A stretch of DNA of 64,000 nucleotides from Brucella thiophenivorans. GTDB lineage: Bacteria; Pseudomonadota; Alphaproteobacteria; Rhizobiales; Rhizobiaceae. The notes under the pieces were generated by a model. The model was not told the origin of the DNA and searched no databases. It saw nothing but the letters and a program-made list of their open reading frames with translations. The stretch spans positions 496,001 through 560,000 of the forward strand of contig NZ_NNRJ01000019.1 in assembly GCF_002252445.1 (NCBI RefSeq), written 5' to 3'. Of the stretch, positions 30,975 to 41,720 are shown in pieces; the stretch's first letter is position 1; every line of letters starts with the position of its first letter. The translations under genes and the position numbers were made by a program.

Positions 30975-32861
30975 ATGCTGGACAGTATGCGTGATGCCGC
31001 TAGATCTTGGGTTGCTAAGCTTCTTCTCGGCTTGCTTGTTCTGAGCTTTGCAGTCTGGGGCATCGCCGATGCGTTCCAGGGCGAAGTCGAAGTTGATGAT
31101 GCAATCAGTGCAGGCGGTTCAAAAGTCAGCTCATCTGACTACCGTTTTGCTTATGAGCAGCAGCTCATGCGTTTGTCGCAACAGTTTCGTCAACGTTTGA
31201 CCCGCGAACAGGCCCAGCAACTCGGTGTTGATCAGCAGGCTCTTGCGCAGCTTGCCGCAGGTGTCGTTCTTGATGAACAGGCCCGCAATATGCAGCTTGG
31301 CCTTTCGAAAGATGGTATTGCGCGTCTTACAGGTGAGGATCCGTCGTTTCAGGATGCCAGTGGCAATTTCAGCCGCGCACAGTTTGACGCCGTTCTGCGC
31401 CAGTCCAATATCCGCGCGCAGGATTATCTTGACAATCGCGCAAAGGTGGCACGTCGCCAGCAGGTTGTCGAAGCCACAACCGATGGCATGAAAATGCCAG
31501 CGACCATGCTTAAAGCGCTCGCTCTGTATCAGGGTGAAAGCCGAAGCGCGGATTACATCACCATACCGGCTGAAAAAGCCGATGCTGTTCCTGCACCATC
31601 AGACGAAGCGCTCAATAGCTATTTTGTAGAGCACAAGGATGAGTATAAGGCACCAGAATATCGCAAGCTCACCTATGTGAAGCTTGAGCCTTCGGATATT
31701 GCCGATGCTTCCGCTGTCACGCAGGATGAAATCAACGAATACTACGAAACAAACAAAAACCGCTTCAGCACCACCGAAACGCGCACCATTGAGCAGCTCA
31801 GCTTTGCCGATAAGGCCGCAGCAGAAGCAGCACAGCAGAAAATCGCAGCCGGTACGAGCTTTGTCGATATTGGCAAGGAACAGGGCAAAAGCGAAGCAGA
31901 TCTGGTTCTCGGAACCTTTGAAAAGTCGGCCCTCCCGGATGCCGTTATTGCGGAAGCTGCATTTGCACTCAATGAGAACGGCGTTAGCAACGTTGTTGAA
32001 GGTGCATTCGGCCCGGTTATTCTTCGTGTAACGAAAGTTAATCCAGCGCATGTGAAGTCACTTGCAGAGGTCGAAGCTGAAATTCGCGACACCGTTGCAA
32101 CAAATATTGCAATCAGCAGCATCAATGGCATCCACGATTCCTATGAACAGCAGCGTTCAGAAGGTGGAAGCATGGCAGATGTTGCCAAGACCCTTAGTCT
32201 CAAGGCTGTTACAATCGATGCGGTTGATGCAGAAGGCAACGATCCTGCTGGAAAGCATGTTGACCTTCCAAATGAACAGGCACTGGTTGCAGCGCTCTTT
32301 CAGGCAGAACAGGGCTTTGACAATGATGCTCTGACTTTGGGCAATAATGGCTATGTGTGGTATCAGGTTGATGGCACCACCCCTGCCCGCGACCGCACAC
32401 TTGATGAAGTCAAGGACGAAGTTGTTGCCGCATGGAAGGGTGAAGAGGCTGTGAAGCGTCTTAACCAGCGCATGGAAGAGCTTAAAAAGCGCCTTGATGG
32501 TGGTGAAACCCTTGATGCAATCGCTGCCGAAATTGGCGTGGAAAAGCAGACCAAGCGCGGCATTACCCGTAATACCAATGACGCAGAATTTGGTTCTGCT
32601 GCAACCGCTCAGGTATTCCGTGGTCCAAACAACCACACGGGAACGGCTGCTGCCGCATCCAATGATGCGCAGATTCTGTTCAAGGTTGTGGAAGTCACAG
32701 AACCGACTGCATCCGGTCCGGAAGCCATTCCTGATGATCAGCAGAAGTACCTGTCCACCACCCTCACCGACGACGTTCTTGAGCAGTTGGTTGGCGAATT
32801 GCAAAAGCAGTATCCGGTCAAGGTAAACCAGAATGCGATCAAAAATGCATTGGCCTTCTGA
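30975..32861 (+). CDS. ppiD: PpiD/SurA-type membrane-anchored peptidyl-prolyl isomerase
   Basis: This is a periplasmic folding factor anchored in the inner membrane near the Sec channel. The 628-residue protein begins MLDSMRDAARSW and has one membrane segment (about residues 15-33), a SurA_N-like chaperone region (about 35-200), a parvulin-type domain in the middle (about 240-370) and a long helical C-terminal part. The start at 30975 follows TTAAAGGG. It leads the ppiD-trpD-trpC-moaC-moeA-lexA group, a gene order common in Rhizobiales, with 29 bp before trpD. Confidence 0.9.
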   Translation: MLDSMRDAARSWVAKLLLGLLVLSFAVWGIADAFQGEVEVDDAISAGGSKVSSSDYRFAYEQQLMRLSQQFRQRLTREQAQQLGVDQQALAQLAAGVVLDEQARNMQLGLSKDGIARLTGEDPSFQDASGNFSRAQFDAVLRQSNIRAQDYLDNRAKVARRQQVVEATTDGMKMPATMLKALALYQGESRSADYITIPAEKADAVPAPSDEALNSYFVEHKDEYKAPEYRKLTYVKLEPSDIADASAVTQDEINEYYETNKNRFSTTETRTIEQLSFADKAAAEAAQQKIAAGTSFVDIGKEQGKSEADLVLGTFEKSALPDAVIAEAAFALNENGVSNVVEGAFGPVILRVTKVNPAHVKSLAEVEAEIRDTVATNIAISSINGIHDSYEQQRSEGGSMADVAKTLSLKAVTIDAVDAEGNDPAGKHVDLPNEQALVAALFQAEQGFDNDALTLGNNGYVWYQVDGTTPARDRTLDEVKDEVVAAWKGEEAVKRLNQRMEELKKRLDGGETLDAIAAEIGVEKQTKRGITRNTNDAEFGSAATAQVFRGPNNHTGTAAAASNDAQILFKVVEVTEPTASGPEAIPDDQQKYLSTTLTDDVLEQLVGELQKQYPVKVNQNAIKNALAF

Positions 32862-32890
32862 TCGGCGACAGATAAATCACAGGTAAAACA

Positions 32891-33910
32891 ATGGCTGACT
32901 TAAAACCCTATATCGCAAAGGCTGCCTCTGGCACTCCGTTGTCGTTTGAGGATTCAAAAGCAGCCTTTGACATCATGATGACCGGTCAGGCGACGCCGTC
33001 GCAGATCGGCGGCTTTCTGATGGCGCTGCGTGTTCGTGGTGAAACCGTACCGGAGATTTCTGGCGCGGTCGCCTCCATGCGTTCGCGCATGCTGCCGGTT
33101 ACAGCACCACAAGACGCGATTGATATTGTTGGCACCGGCGGCGATCAGTCTGGCTCCTACAATGTGTCGAGTTGCTCTGCCTTTGTCGTGGCTGGCGCAG
33201 GCGTTCCCGTTGCCAAGCATGGCAATCGTGCACTCTCTTCCAAGTCAGGTGCTGCCGACGCACTCGCAGCGCTTGGCGTGAACATCGAGGTGGGCGCAGA
33301 CACGATTGGCCGCAGCATCAGCGAGGCTGGTCTTGGTTTCATGTTCGCGCCGACCCACCATTCGGCGATGCGCCATGTCGGCCCGTCACGGGTGGAACTT
33401 GGCACCCGCACAATTTTCAATCTGCTCGGCCCACTTTCAAACCCGGCAGGCGTCAAGCGTCAGCTTGTTGGCGTATTCTCAGCTGAATGGGTTGAGCCTC
33501 TTGCAGAGGTTCTCAAGGAACTCGGCTCTGAAACCGCATGGGTTGTCTATGGCGACGGTCTCGATGAGATGACCACAGCAGGCACCACGAAGATTGCAGC
33601 CCTTGAAAATGGCACCATCCGCACTTTTGAGATTGTACCAGAAGATGTCGGTCTGCGTCGCGTCGATATGTCGGAACTCAAGGGCGGTGAGGCCGAAGTC
33701 AATGCCAAGGCACTTCTCGGCGTTCTCAGTGGCGAACAAAACGCCTATCGCGACATTGTTCTTTTGAATTCGGCTGCCGCGCTGATGATTGCCGGTAAGG
33801 CGAAAGACTTGCAAGACGGTATTACGCTTGCAGCACAATCAATCGACAGTGGTTCCGCGCTTGCAGTTCTGCAAAAGGTCATCGCCGTATCCAATGACAA
33901 GCCGCTCTGA
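32891..33910 (+). CDS. trpD: Anthranilate phosphoribosyltransferase
   Basis: TrpD joins anthranilate to PRPP, the second step of tryptophan synthesis from chorismate. The 339-residue product shows the PRPP loop [16 protein letters not shown], the [15 protein letters not shown] stretch and [16 protein letters not shown]. An ACAGGTAA ribosome site precedes the start. It is 16 bp from trpC and probably co-transcribed with it. trpE/G, trpF, trpB and trpA are not in the window. Confidence 0.96.
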   Translation: MADLKPYIAKAASGTPLSFEDSKAAFDIMMTGQATPSQIGGFLMALRVRGETVPEISGAVASMRSRMLPVTAPQDAIDIVGTGGDQSGSYNVSSCSAFVVAGAGVPVAKHGNRALSSKSGAADALAALGVNIEVGADTIGRSISEAGLGFMFAPTHHSAMRHVGPSRVELGTRTIFNLLGPLSNPAGVKRQLVGVFSAEWVEPLAEVLKELGSETAWVVYGDGLDEMTTAGTTKIAALENGTIRTFEIVPEDVGLRRVDMSELKGGEAEVNAKALLGVLSGEQNAYRDIVLLNSAAALMIAGKAKDLQDGITLAAQSIDSGSALAVLQKVIAVSNDKPL

Positions 33911-33926
33911 CAGAGAGGATCAAACC

Positions 33927-34727
33927 ATGTCCACCGACATTCTGCGGAAAATTGAAGCTTACAAGCGCGATGAAATCGCTGCCGCAAAAGCGCATCTGCC
34001 CCTCAATGAAGTGAAAGCACAGGCCAAAGACCAGCCAGCTACGCGCGGCTTTCTGAAAGCGCTCGAAGCAAAGCGCGCAGCAAACAAGTTCGCGCTCATT
34101 GCAGAAATCAAGAAAGCCAGCCCATCCAAGGGCCTGATCCGCCCAGATTTCGATCCACCGGCATTGGCCAAGGCCTACGAAGACGGTGGCGCTGCCTGCC
34201 TTTCCGTACTCACAGACACACCATCTTTTCAGGGCGCGCCGGAGTTCCTGATCGCAGCGCGCAATGCCTGCACGCTGCCTGCACTGCGCAAGGATTTTCT
34301 GTTCGATACCTATCAGGTCTATGAAGCAAGGAGCTGGGGAGCGGATTGCATTCTTATCATTCTTGCGAGCGTCGATGACGACCTTGCAAAGGCGCTGGAA
34401 GAAACAGCGTTTGAACTTGGTATGGATGTGCTGATCGAAGTCCATGACGAAGAAGAAATGGAACGGGCGCTAACACTCTCCTCGCGTCTTGTCGGCGTCA
34501 ACAATCGCAATCTGCGTACATTTGAAGTCGATCTAGCCGTTTCCGAGCGCCTCGCAAAAATGGTCTCATCCGATCGTCTGCTGGTTGGAGAAAGCGGTAT
34601 TTTTACCCATGACGATTGCCTGCGTCTAGAGAAATCCTCAATCGGCACTTTCCTGATTGGTGAAAGCCTGATGCGCAAGGATGACGTGGCAAGCGCTACC
34701 CGCGAACTTCTGACCGGCAAGGTGTGA
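33927..34727 (+). CDS. trpC: Indole-3-glycerol phosphate synthase
   Basis: TrpC closes the indole ring to give indole-3-glycerol phosphate. The 266-residue single-domain protein has the phosphate and catalytic stretches [32 protein letters not shown] and [14 protein letters not shown]. The open frame begins upstream inside trpD, but the ATG at 33927 after AGAGAGGAT matches the family N-terminus ([13 protein letters not shown]). TrpF is not fused here, unlike in E. coli. moaC starts 3 bp after its stop. Confidence 0.96.
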   Translation: MSTDILRKIEAYKRDEIAAAKAHLPLNEVKAQAKDQPATRGFLKALEAKRAANKFALIAEIKKASPSKGLIRPDFDPPALAKAYEDGGAACLSVLTDTPSFQGAPEFLIAARNACTLPALRKDFLFDTYQVYEARSWGADCILIILASVDDDLAKALEETAFELGMDVLIEVHDEEEMERALTLSSRLVGVNNRNLRTFEVDLAVSERLAKMVSSDRLLVGESGIFTHDDCLRLEKSSIGTFLIGESLMRKDDVASATRELLTGKV

Positions 34728-34730
34728 TCC

Positions 34731-35207
34731 ATGACTGCCAAGCTCACCCATATCGACCAAACAGGTGCGGCCCACATGGTCGATGTCGGCGATAAGGGCG
34801 AAACAGAGCGTCAGGCGACCGCCGAAGGCGCGGTCAGAATGAAACCTGAAACGCTGGCTCTTATTCTTGAGGGTAATGCTGCCAAAGGCGATGTCGTTGG
34901 CGCAGCTCGTCTTGCAGGTATTATGGCTGCCAAGAAAACCTCGGATCTTATTCCGCTTTGTCACCCACTAATGCTGACCAAAGTATCCGTCAACATTGAA
35001 CCAGACTACAATCTTCCCGGACTGCGCGTATCTGCTACCGCAAAACTCAAAGGCCGAACCGGCGTTGAAATGGAGGCATTGACTGCCGTTTCCGTCACCT
35101 GCCTAACCATCTATGATATGGCCAAGGCCGTAGACCGGCATATGGAAATCACCGATATACGCGTTTCGGCAAAAAGCGGCGGCAAATCAGGTGACTGGAA
35201 AGCCTGA
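34731..35207 (+). CDS. moaC: Cyclic pyranopterin monophosphate synthase MoaC
   Basis: MoaC completes cyclic pyranopterin monophosphate, the first intermediate of molybdenum cofactor synthesis, after MoaA. The 158-residue product has the family length and the motifs [22 protein letters not shown] and the C-terminal [22 protein letters not shown]. It lies 3 bp after trpC and 91 bp before moeA, so two molybdopterin genes follow two trp genes in one probable transcript. Confidence 0.96.
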   Translation: MTAKLTHIDQTGAAHMVDVGDKGETERQATAEGAVRMKPETLALILEGNAAKGDVVGAARLAGIMAAKKTSDLIPLCHPLMLTKVSVNIEPDYNLPGLRVSATAKLKGRTGVEMEALTAVSVTCLTIYDMAKAVDRHMEITDIRVSAKSGGKSGDWKA

Positions 35208-35298
35208 TTCTTTTCCGGAGTTGCGGCAGATCAATTCATAAACGCATCTAAGAGACTAGAAGCGAGTAAATTGAAATTTCCCTACCAGAGGAAGCACA

Positions 35299-36513
35299 AT
35301 GTCCCTTCTCCCGGTCGATGAAGCACTAAACCGCATATTGCGCTCCGCCCAACCAGACGGTTTTGAACAGGTCTCACTTAGCTCTGCCGGTGGGCGCGTT
35401 GTCGCCGAAGCCGTAAAAGCAAGCCTTATGCAACCGCCATTCGACTGTTCTGCCATGGATGGTTATGCACTAATTGCGCCCGAAAATATCGACTATCCGA
35501 TTGAACTGACAATCATTGGCGAATCTGCTGCGGGTGAGCGCTTTGATGGCAAGCTTGCCAACGGCCAAGCCGTGCGCATCTTCACAGGTGCACCACTGCC
35601 AGAGGGTGCTGATTGTATCGTCATTCAGGAAGATACAGAGCGATCCGCGGGCAAACTGACGATCCGACAGGGCCTAGATGTAACCCGTCATATTCGCCGC
35701 GCAGGTCTTGACTTCGCACCGGGCGACACGGTTTTGCCTGTCGGGCGGGAACTCGACCCACCGGCCCTTTCACTCGCCGCTGCAAGCGGCAACGCAGTAA
35801 TTAACGTCTTCAAACAACCGAGAATTGCAATTCTTGCCACAGGCGATGAACTTGTTCCTCCCGGCATAATCCCCGGCCCTGACCAGATCGTCGCTTCCAA
35901 CAGCATTGGCATCGCGGAAATCGTCCGCCGCGCTGGCGGTAAGCCGGAAGATATGGGCATCATCATTGATGATCCGAAAAAAATCGAATCGGCAATTAGT
36001 CAGGTTCTCAATGATGGCATCGACATTCTGGTGACCATCGGCGGCGCATCGGTTGGCGATCGTGATTATGTGCATGGTGCCTTGAAAAATTGCGGCGTCG
36101 ACCTTGATTTCTGGAAAATCGCCATGCGCCCCGGCAAACCGCTTATGTATGGCCGCAAGACCGTCTCAGGCAAAACCATTCACGTCATCGGCCTTCCCGG
36201 CAATCCGGTTTCAAGTCTCGTTTGCAGCCTCTTGTTCCTGCGTCCGCTTGTGGCAAAACTATCCGGCAATGATTTAAACGCCGACATCCGCCCCGCACGT
36301 CTTGGTGCGGCAATGAAAGCAAACGACCATCGCCGCGATTATATTCGCGCAACCGTCGAACATGCGGCTGACGGCACACTTACTGCAACGCCATTTCCAC
36401 TTCAGGATTCCTCGATGCTGTCGGCTTTGGTGGGGTCCGACGCGCTTCTGATCAGAGCAGAAAATGCCCCCGCAGCCTTAGAAGGTGACGCCTGCACAAT
36501 ATTGATGCTTTAA
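35299..36513 (+). CDS. moeA: Molybdopterin molybdenumtransferase MoeA
   Basis: MoeA inserts molybdate into adenylylated molybdopterin. The 404-residue protein shows the N-terminal PPFDCSAMDGYAL motif, the EDTE and PEGADCIV stretches of the MoeA core, the MPT-binding domain with VTIGGASVGDRDYV, and a C-terminal beta domain. A GAGGAAG ribosome site precedes the start. moaC is upstream; lexA follows after a gap with SOS boxes, so lexA probably has its own promoter. Confidence 0.95.
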   Translation: MSLLPVDEALNRILRSAQPDGFEQVSLSSAGGRVVAEAVKASLMQPPFDCSAMDGYALIAPENIDYPIELTIIGESAAGERFDGKLANGQAVRIFTGAPLPEGADCIVIQEDTERSAGKLTIRQGLDVTRHIRRAGLDFAPGDTVLPVGRELDPPALSLAAASGNAVINVFKQPRIAILATGDELVPPGIIPGPDQIVASNSIGIAEIVRRAGGKPEDMGIIIDDPKKIESAISQVLNDGIDILVTIGGASVGDRDYVHGALKNCGVDLDFWKIAMRPGKPLMYGRKTVSGKTIHVIGLPGNPVSSLVCSLLFLRPLVAKLSGNDLNADIRPARLGAAMKANDHRRDYIRATVEHAADGTLTATPFPLQDSSMLSALVGSDALLIRAENAPAALEGDACTILML

Positions 36514-36561
36514 CAAACATCAAATTGAACGAACCATATTAATCATTTTAAAACCATTGCA

Positions 36562-36576
36562 GAACAAGACTGGAAC
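36562..36576 (-). promoter_or_regulatory. LexA (SOS) box, first copy, upstream of lexA
   Basis: GAAC-N7-GAAC (36562-36565 and 36573-36576) is the complement of the alphaproteobacterial SOS box GTTC-N7-GTTC, matching exactly. It lies upstream of and next to a TATAGT -10-like hexamer (36578-36583), where bound LexA would block transcription. Confidence 0.8.
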
Positions 36577-36587
36577 ATATAGTGTTT

Positions 36588-36602
36588 GTTCTGGTTATGT
36601 TT
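36588..36602 (+). promoter_or_regulatory. LexA (SOS) box, second copy
   Basis: GTTC-N7-GTTT (36588-36591 and 36599-36602) matches the alphaproteobacterial SOS box with one mismatch at the last base. It faces the first box in the opposite orientation, 11 bp away and 30 bp before the lexA start. Confidence 0.65.
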
Positions 36603-36632
36603 TTATTTGATTCTGGTCTGGAGGGTATGCGC

Positions 36633-37355
36633 ATGTTGACCCGTAAACAGCACGAGCTTTTGCTGTTCATTCATGAACGTATGAAAGAAACAGGCATCCC
36701 TCCATCTTTCGACGAGATGAAAGAGGCGCTCGATCTGGCATCCAAATCGGGGATCCACCGGCTGATCACAGCACTTGAAGAACGCGGCTTTATTCGCAGA
36801 CTTCCAAACCGTGCCCGTGCATTGGAAGTCTTGCGCCTGCCCGATTCAATCGCCCCCGGGCTGAACGGGCAAAAGAAATTTGCACCGAGCGTCATTGAAG
36901 GCAGCTTGGGTAAAGCACCCCCTCCTTCTCAACTACGGCCGGCTCCGGTTTCAGCCAATAATGATATGTCTGCTATGGTGTCCGTCCCCATGATGGGCCG
37001 CATCGCAGCTGGTGTACCAATTTCCGCCATTCAGAATCAGACACATTCGATCAGCCTTCCACCCGAAATGCTTGGCGCGGGTGAGCATTACGCGCTTGAG
37101 GTCAAAGGCGACTCGATGATCGAAGCAGGTATTTTTGATGGCGACACGGTCATCATCAAACGTGGTGATACGGCCAGCCCCGGCGAAATCGTGGTCGCTC
37201 TCGTCGATGATGAGGAAGCAACGCTAAAACGTTTCCGCCGCAAGGGTGCATCAATTGCACTGGAAGCAGCCAATCCGGCTTATGAAACGCGTATTTTCGG
37301 ACCCGATCGCGTTCAGGTACAGGGTAAGCTGATCGGCTTGATCCGACGCTACTAA
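36633..37355 (+). CDS. lexA: SOS repressor LexA
   Basis: LexA represses DNA-damage genes until RecA-stimulated self-cleavage. The 240-residue protein has a winged helix-turn-helix N-terminal domain ([17 protein letters not shown]) and an S24 peptidase domain with the cleavage site A126-G127 (GRIAAGVP), nucleophile S161 (KGDSMIEAG) and the general base K199 (EATLKRF). I use the ATG at 36633; the frame is open 17 codons further up, over the SOS boxes. Two SOS boxes upstream indicate autoregulation. Its stop overlaps the convergent comEC by 4 bp. Confidence 0.97.
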   Translation: MLTRKQHELLLFIHERMKETGIPPSFDEMKEALDLASKSGIHRLITALEERGFIRRLPNRARALEVLRLPDSIAPGLNGQKKFAPSVIEGSLGKAPPPSQLRPAPVSANNDMSAMVSVPMMGRIAAGVPISAIQNQTHSISLPPEMLGAGEHYALEVKGDSMIEAGIFDGDTVIIKRGDTASPGEIVVALVDDEEATLKRFRRKGASIALEAANPAYETRIFGPDRVQVQGKLIGLIRRY

Positions 37356-39868
37356 AACTTTTGTGGATAATTAGAGCCGGAGGAATTCCGAGTTTCGGCT
37401 CTCTTCTGATATTCACGCTCAGGCAGGCCGCGGGCCGCGCGTGAATAAAGGCGATGAAGATGCCAAGGGCGCGTTGGCGCATCGACCGAGAAGCTTAGTT
37501 TATCGGCGTAACCCATATCATTGCGGTGCTCTGTTGAGGCAAAGCGATAGACCTTATCATCTTTGCTGAGTTCCGGATTAGACAAGCGCTTGTGATCACG
37601 CTCAATCCTCTGCCCTAGCCTTATTTCAAGCGTACCTTTCAATGCCAGTTCCTGTCGGTCGATTACCAGTGAAGATTGACGCTCACAGCTTAAATTTTTA
37701 CCTGCGATTGCAAGAACAACGACATCGCCGATATTACAGGCAGTTTCCTGCATATCTTCTTCTGCGGTATAGGCCAAAGTCCGCCCGCCACGCAGTGAGA
37801 TGGTACAAAGCCCCTCTTCACAGATAAAACTATCATTGCGCGAAATCGCAATCCGTTTGCTTATTATCTGCGGCGGAACAAATTCATTGATCAGATAGGC
37901 AGTCTGCCAGTTCTGCGCAGTGAATTGTGGAGGCCTGTTGCGATTGACCGCAAAACTCCCATCAGGCAAGCGAACAGCGACAAATTTGGCGTCTTCGCTA
38001 ATCAGAATATCAGGCATCGGCGTGCGCATGAACACTACCAAACCTGCAACAATCAATGGCAACGAAAGCCATCGCAGTTTTGTGGTGAATGTAACGGCCA
38101 TCACAAGGGCGATGGTCCATAGAATGAGCGTCATCACTGGCATCACACCAGGATTGCCATCGGGTGAGAAGCTCGCAACAAAGCTCGCTATGTACCTCAC
38201 GAGCAGCACACCAAATCCCATGATTTGCAAAGGCAGCCAATCAAGCTGCAATGGCATTAGCAGCAAGCTCAGCACAGCAAATGGCATGACCAATATTGAA
38301 ATGACCGGCAGTGCCAGCACATTTCCGATCATCCCCAAGGGTGCAGTATTGTTGAAATGATAGGCCGCGAATATGCCGCTTGCTACACCTGCAACAAGCG
38401 ATGTCGCACCCGTGGCAACCGCGGGTATAAGCATTTTTGCAATCATTCCACGCGGCTGCGCACGACGATCTTCGGTGGCTGATTGCCTGCTTGTCCTCCT
38501 GTCGCTCCACCAGGCAAAGGCGGCAATCAGCCCAGCAGTTGCCGAGAACGACATCTGAAAGCTTGGTCCGAGTATTTCATGCGGAGAGATAGCGATCATC
38601 GCCGCCGCCGCAATTGCAAGATTGCGCATACTGATTGCCGCACGATCTGCCAGCAACGCGCAAAGCATGACGACAATCATCACATAACTGCGCTGCGCCG
38701 CTACATCAGCACCCGACATGGCGAGATAAAAAGTACAGCTTAAAAGCGAAAGAAACGCCGCATATTTCTTGACAGAATATCGCGCACTGAATGCCGGAAA
38801 CAACGCGAATAACGATCTCAGCGACATCATCACAACACCGGCTGCAAGCACCATATGCAGACCGGAAATGGAAAGAATATGCGCAAGTCCCGCCTTGCGC
38901 AGATCTTCATTCGTTTCATCGCTAATACCTGCCCGCTCGCCGGCGATCAATGCGGCTGCAACACTGCCATCCTCCCCTGAAAGCACCTCTGCAATTCGCT
39001 CAGAAACATGCACACGCAGCTGAGCAATCGCAGCAGCCGTTTGTGCCGGAAAACCGTCCGGTTCCGGCACTTCTGCAATTTTCGGCGTTCCAAGGAAAAA
39101 GCCATTCGCGCCGATACCACCAAAATAGGCATGAAATGCAAAATCATAATTGCCGGGTCGCACTGGTCCAGATGGCACACGTAGTCGCGCAAAACCATTT
39201 AGTCCGCTACCAATTGTCGTGCGCGCTGGAATATCGCGTGCAGTAATCCGAATGCGTTGCGGGGCATAGCGAAGCTTTGGTCTTTGGGTTTCAAGCAGAT
39301 CAAGCGTCACACGCCAACTGCCATTGTCGCGATATTCAAGTGCTGCGACCCGGCCCGTAATGCGCGTTGAAACTTCCGAGCCCAACAATTGCGTGGCGCG
39401 GCGCTCCGTTTCGAATTTTCCGGCAATCGTTCCAAGTAAAAGTGCTACAGCCAGCGTCAATAGCTGTGCTTGCAAAAAATGCCTGCGAGATAAAAAGCGA
39501 ACAACGCTGAGAATAATCAATATCGAAAAGACGGGCAGCCATTCAGGCTCAAATGAGAGCGTGAAATAAACGACAGCGCCCAAACCCATGAAAATAGGAA
39601 AGAGGAGAAAAAACAGACCCCTGCTGATTTCCCGACTCATTGCATCTGTCAAATTGCACTGCATAGCCAGTCGAAGCGCAGACAGTCGTTCTCTGCGGTT
39701 CAGATAGCTTTGCCGCAAGGCTGGCGATAAATCTTCACTTACTTTTTTAGGCAGCCATGGTTCGGGCAATAAGGCGCGTTCGAGCCCGGCAGACATGTCT
39801 TTGACAAACGCCCGCTCGCTTATTTCCTGCGTTTCCCTTATGCTCGTCATGCCCCCGCCTGACTGCAA
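37352..39868 (-). CDS. comEC: ComEC/Rec2-family DNA uptake channel protein
   Basis: ComEC forms the inner-membrane channel for single-stranded DNA uptake in natural transformation. The 838-residue product has an N-terminal soluble OB-like region (about 120-260), then the ComEC competence domain with many membrane segments (about 300-620) including [18 protein letters not shown]. The C-terminal part does not show the HxHxDH metal site of the usual metallo-beta-lactamase nuclease domain. The TTG at 39868 after GGGGAG is used; an ATG at 39850 is an alternative. It is convergent with lexA and divergent from gltX. Confidence 0.9.
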   Translation of the reverse strand: MQSGGGMTSIRETQEISERAFVKDMSAGLERALLPEPWLPKKVSEDLSPALRQSYLNRRERLSALRLAMQCNLTDAMSREISRGLFFLLFPIFMGLGAVVYFTLSFEPEWLPVFSILIILSVVRFLSRRHFLQAQLLTLAVALLLGTIAGKFETERRATQLLGSEVSTRITGRVAALEYRDNGSWRVTLDLLETQRPKLRYAPQRIRITARDIPARTTIGSGLNGFARLRVPSGPVRPGNYDFAFHAYFGGIGANGFFLGTPKIAEVPEPDGFPAQTAAAIAQLRVHVSERIAEVLSGEDGSVAAALIAGERAGISDETNEDLRKAGLAHILSISGLHMVLAAGVVMMSLRSLFALFPAFSARYSVKKYAAFLSLLSCTFYLAMSGADVAAQRSYVMIVVMLCALLADRAAISMRNLAIAAAAMIAISPHEILGPSFQMSFSATAGLIAAFAWWSDRRTSRQSATEDRRAQPRGMIAKMLIPAVATGATSLVAGVASGIFAAYHFNNTAPLGMIGNVLALPVISILVMPFAVLSLLLMPLQLDWLPLQIMGFGVLLVRYIASFVASFSPDGNPGVMPVMTLILWTIALVMAVTFTTKLRWLSLPLIVAGLVVFMRTPMPDILISEDAKFVAVRLPDGSFAVNRNRPPQFTAQNWQTAYLINEFVPPQIISKRIAISRNDSFICEEGLCTISLRGGRTLAYTAEEDMQETACNIGDVVVLAIAGKNLSCERQSSLVIDRQELALKGTLEIRLGQRIERDHKRLSNPELSKDDKVYRFASTEHRNDMGYADKLSFSVDAPTRPWHLHRLYSRAARGLPEREYQKRAETRNSSGSNYPQKF

Positions 39869-40069
39869 AAGTGCTCCCCGATTGCGCGAAACCCTTGCGC
39901 ACTGTGCTGCCTATGCTACATGAAACCCAGTCAAAATCGAGAGGGTTCCCGCTTTAAGAATCCTCATCGCCCGTAGACGACAAACAAACGGGCACTAGAT
40001 ATTCAAAATTCTGCCTCACGCGCGGCGTCCTGCCGTTGTCACACGAGGCTCTGATACAGTGGAGCTGTC

Positions 40070-41491
40070 ATGTCGAAACCGGTCGTAACCCGTTTTGCCC
40101 CTTCGCCCACCGGTTTTCTGCATATTGGCGGAGCCCGGACCGCCCTGTTCAACTGGCTCTATGCCAAACACACCGGCGGCAAGATGCTGCTGCGCATTGA
40201 GGACACGGATCGCGAGCGCTCATCAGACGCTGCAACGGCAGCAATCCTCGATGGCCTGACTTGGCTTGGTCTTGACTGGAATGGCGAAGTGATTTCGCAG
40301 TTTGAACGCGCTCCGCGTCACCGTGAAGTGGCTGAAGAACTGGTTACCAAGGGCAAAGCCTACTATTGCTATGCAACGCCGCAAGAACTTGAAGACATGC
40401 GCGAAAAGGCTCGCGCCGAAGGCCGTCCGCCGCGTTATGATGGCCGCTGGCGTGATCGCGATCCGTCCGAAGCTCCCGAAGGTGTTAAGCCGGTTATCCG
40501 AATCAAGGCGCCGCGCGAAGGCGAAACCCTTGTGCGCGATGCTGTACAAGGCGATGTGCGTTTTCCGAATAAGGACCTCGATGATTTCATCATTCTGCGT
40601 TCCGATGGCAATCCAACCTATATGCATGCTGTTGTCGTTGACGATCACGATATGGGCGTCACCCACATCATCCGTGGCGATGACCATCTGACAAATGCTG
40701 CACGTCAGACCGTCATTTACGACGCAATGGGCTGGAATGTTCCGCAGATGTCGCATATTCCGCTCATTCACGGCGCGGATGGTGCAAAGCTTTCCAAGCG
40801 CCATGGCGCTCTTGGCGTCGATGCCTATCGCGCCATGGGCTATCTGCCAGAAGCACTACGCAATTATCTCGTGCGCCTTGGATGGAGCCATGGCGATGAT
40901 GAAATCATGTCCACCGAACAAATGATTGAATGGTTTGACGTCACAGATATAAACAAAGGCGCTGCACGTTTTGACTTCCAGAAACTGGAAGCCATCAACG
41001 GCGTCTATATGCGTAACAGCGATGATAAAGCGCTTTTCGATGCATTGATTGCTGTATTACCGGAAATCGAAGGTGGCAAGGAACTCGAAGCATCCCTTGA
41101 TGAAAAGGGCCGTGCGCAGCTTCTTACTGCTATGCCGGGCCTCAAAGACCGCGCCAAAACGCTTGTTGAACTGGCCGATGGTGCGAAATTCATCTTCGCG
41201 AAGCGTCCACTGAAATTCGACGAAAAAGCTGCCTCTTTGCTTAATGATGAAGGACGCGCTGTTCTCAAAGCTGTGATTCCACATCTCGAAGCAACTTCGG
41301 AGTGGAGCGTTGAATCACTTGATGCAGCGGTTCGCGCCCATGCAGAGGAAGTCGGCCTGAAACTTGGTAAGGTTGCGCAACCGCTACGCGCAGCACTGAC
41401 CGGTCGCGCCACCTCGCCAGGTGTATTCGACGTTCTCTTCGTTCTTGGCCGCGAAGAGTCGATTGCACGTGTAAAAGATCAAATCGTTTAA
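40070..41491 (+). CDS. gltX: Glutamyl-tRNA synthetase
   Basis: GltX charges tRNA-Glu and, in many alphaproteobacteria, also misacylates tRNA-Gln before amidation. The 473-residue class I synthetase has the HIGH motif as FLHIGGART (HIGG 18-21), the KMSKS motif as [10 protein letters not shown], and a C-terminal helical anticodon-binding domain. Length is normal. Rhizobiales often carry two gltX genes; only one is seen here, so which paralogue it is cannot be told. gltA follows 229 bp downstream after a structured leader. Confidence 0.96.
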   Translation: MSKPVVTRFAPSPTGFLHIGGARTALFNWLYAKHTGGKMLLRIEDTDRERSSDAATAAILDGLTWLGLDWNGEVISQFERAPRHREVAEELVTKGKAYYCYATPQELEDMREKARAEGRPPRYDGRWRDRDPSEAPEGVKPVIRIKAPREGETLVRDAVQGDVRFPNKDLDDFIILRSDGNPTYMHAVVVDDHDMGVTHIIRGDDHLTNAARQTVIYDAMGWNVPQMSHIPLIHGADGAKLSKRHGALGVDAYRAMGYLPEALRNYLVRLGWSHGDDEIMSTEQMIEWFDVTDINKGAARFDFQKLEAINGVYMRNSDDKALFDALIAVLPEIEGGKELEASLDEKGRAQLLTAMPGLKDRAKTLVELADGAKFIFAKRPLKFDEKAASLLNDEGRAVLKAVIPHLEATSEWSVESLDAAVRAHAEEVGLKLGKVAQPLRAALTGRATSPGVFDVLFVLGREESIARVKDQIV

Positions 41492-41612
41492 AATGTTAGC
41501 ATTCACGCTGACGTGACAAAACGGGTCTAATTAGTACAAATTACGCATTGCATCACAAAATCATTGGGATAGTTTGGCGAGCGAAATCGTCGACTAATGC
41601 GTTGAAAAGCCG

Positions 41613-41634
41613 GTCTTCCGCAAAAGCGGAAGAC
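41613..41634 (+). repeat. Hairpin in the gltX-gltA spacer
   Basis: GTCTTCCGC (41613-41621) and GCGGAAGAC (41626-41634) are perfect 9-bp arms with loop AAAA. No T-run follows on the plus strand, so it is more likely part of the gltA leader than a gltX terminator. Confidence 0.6.
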
Positions 41635-41679
41635 ATATAAATGTTGCGAGAGACAAGTTATAACGACGATTAAAATTCA

Positions 41680-41696
41680 GCCGCCGCACGGGCGGC
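41680..41696 (+). repeat. GC-rich hairpin just before gltA
   Basis: GCCGCC (41680-41685) and GGCGGC (41691-41696) form a 6-bp all-GC stem, 24 nt upstream of the gltA start and just ahead of its ribosome site (AAAGGAAAC). Such a stem could affect translation start or mRNA stability. Confidence 0.55.
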
Positions 41697-41720
41697 AAAG
41701 TGGACACGAAAGGAAACACG

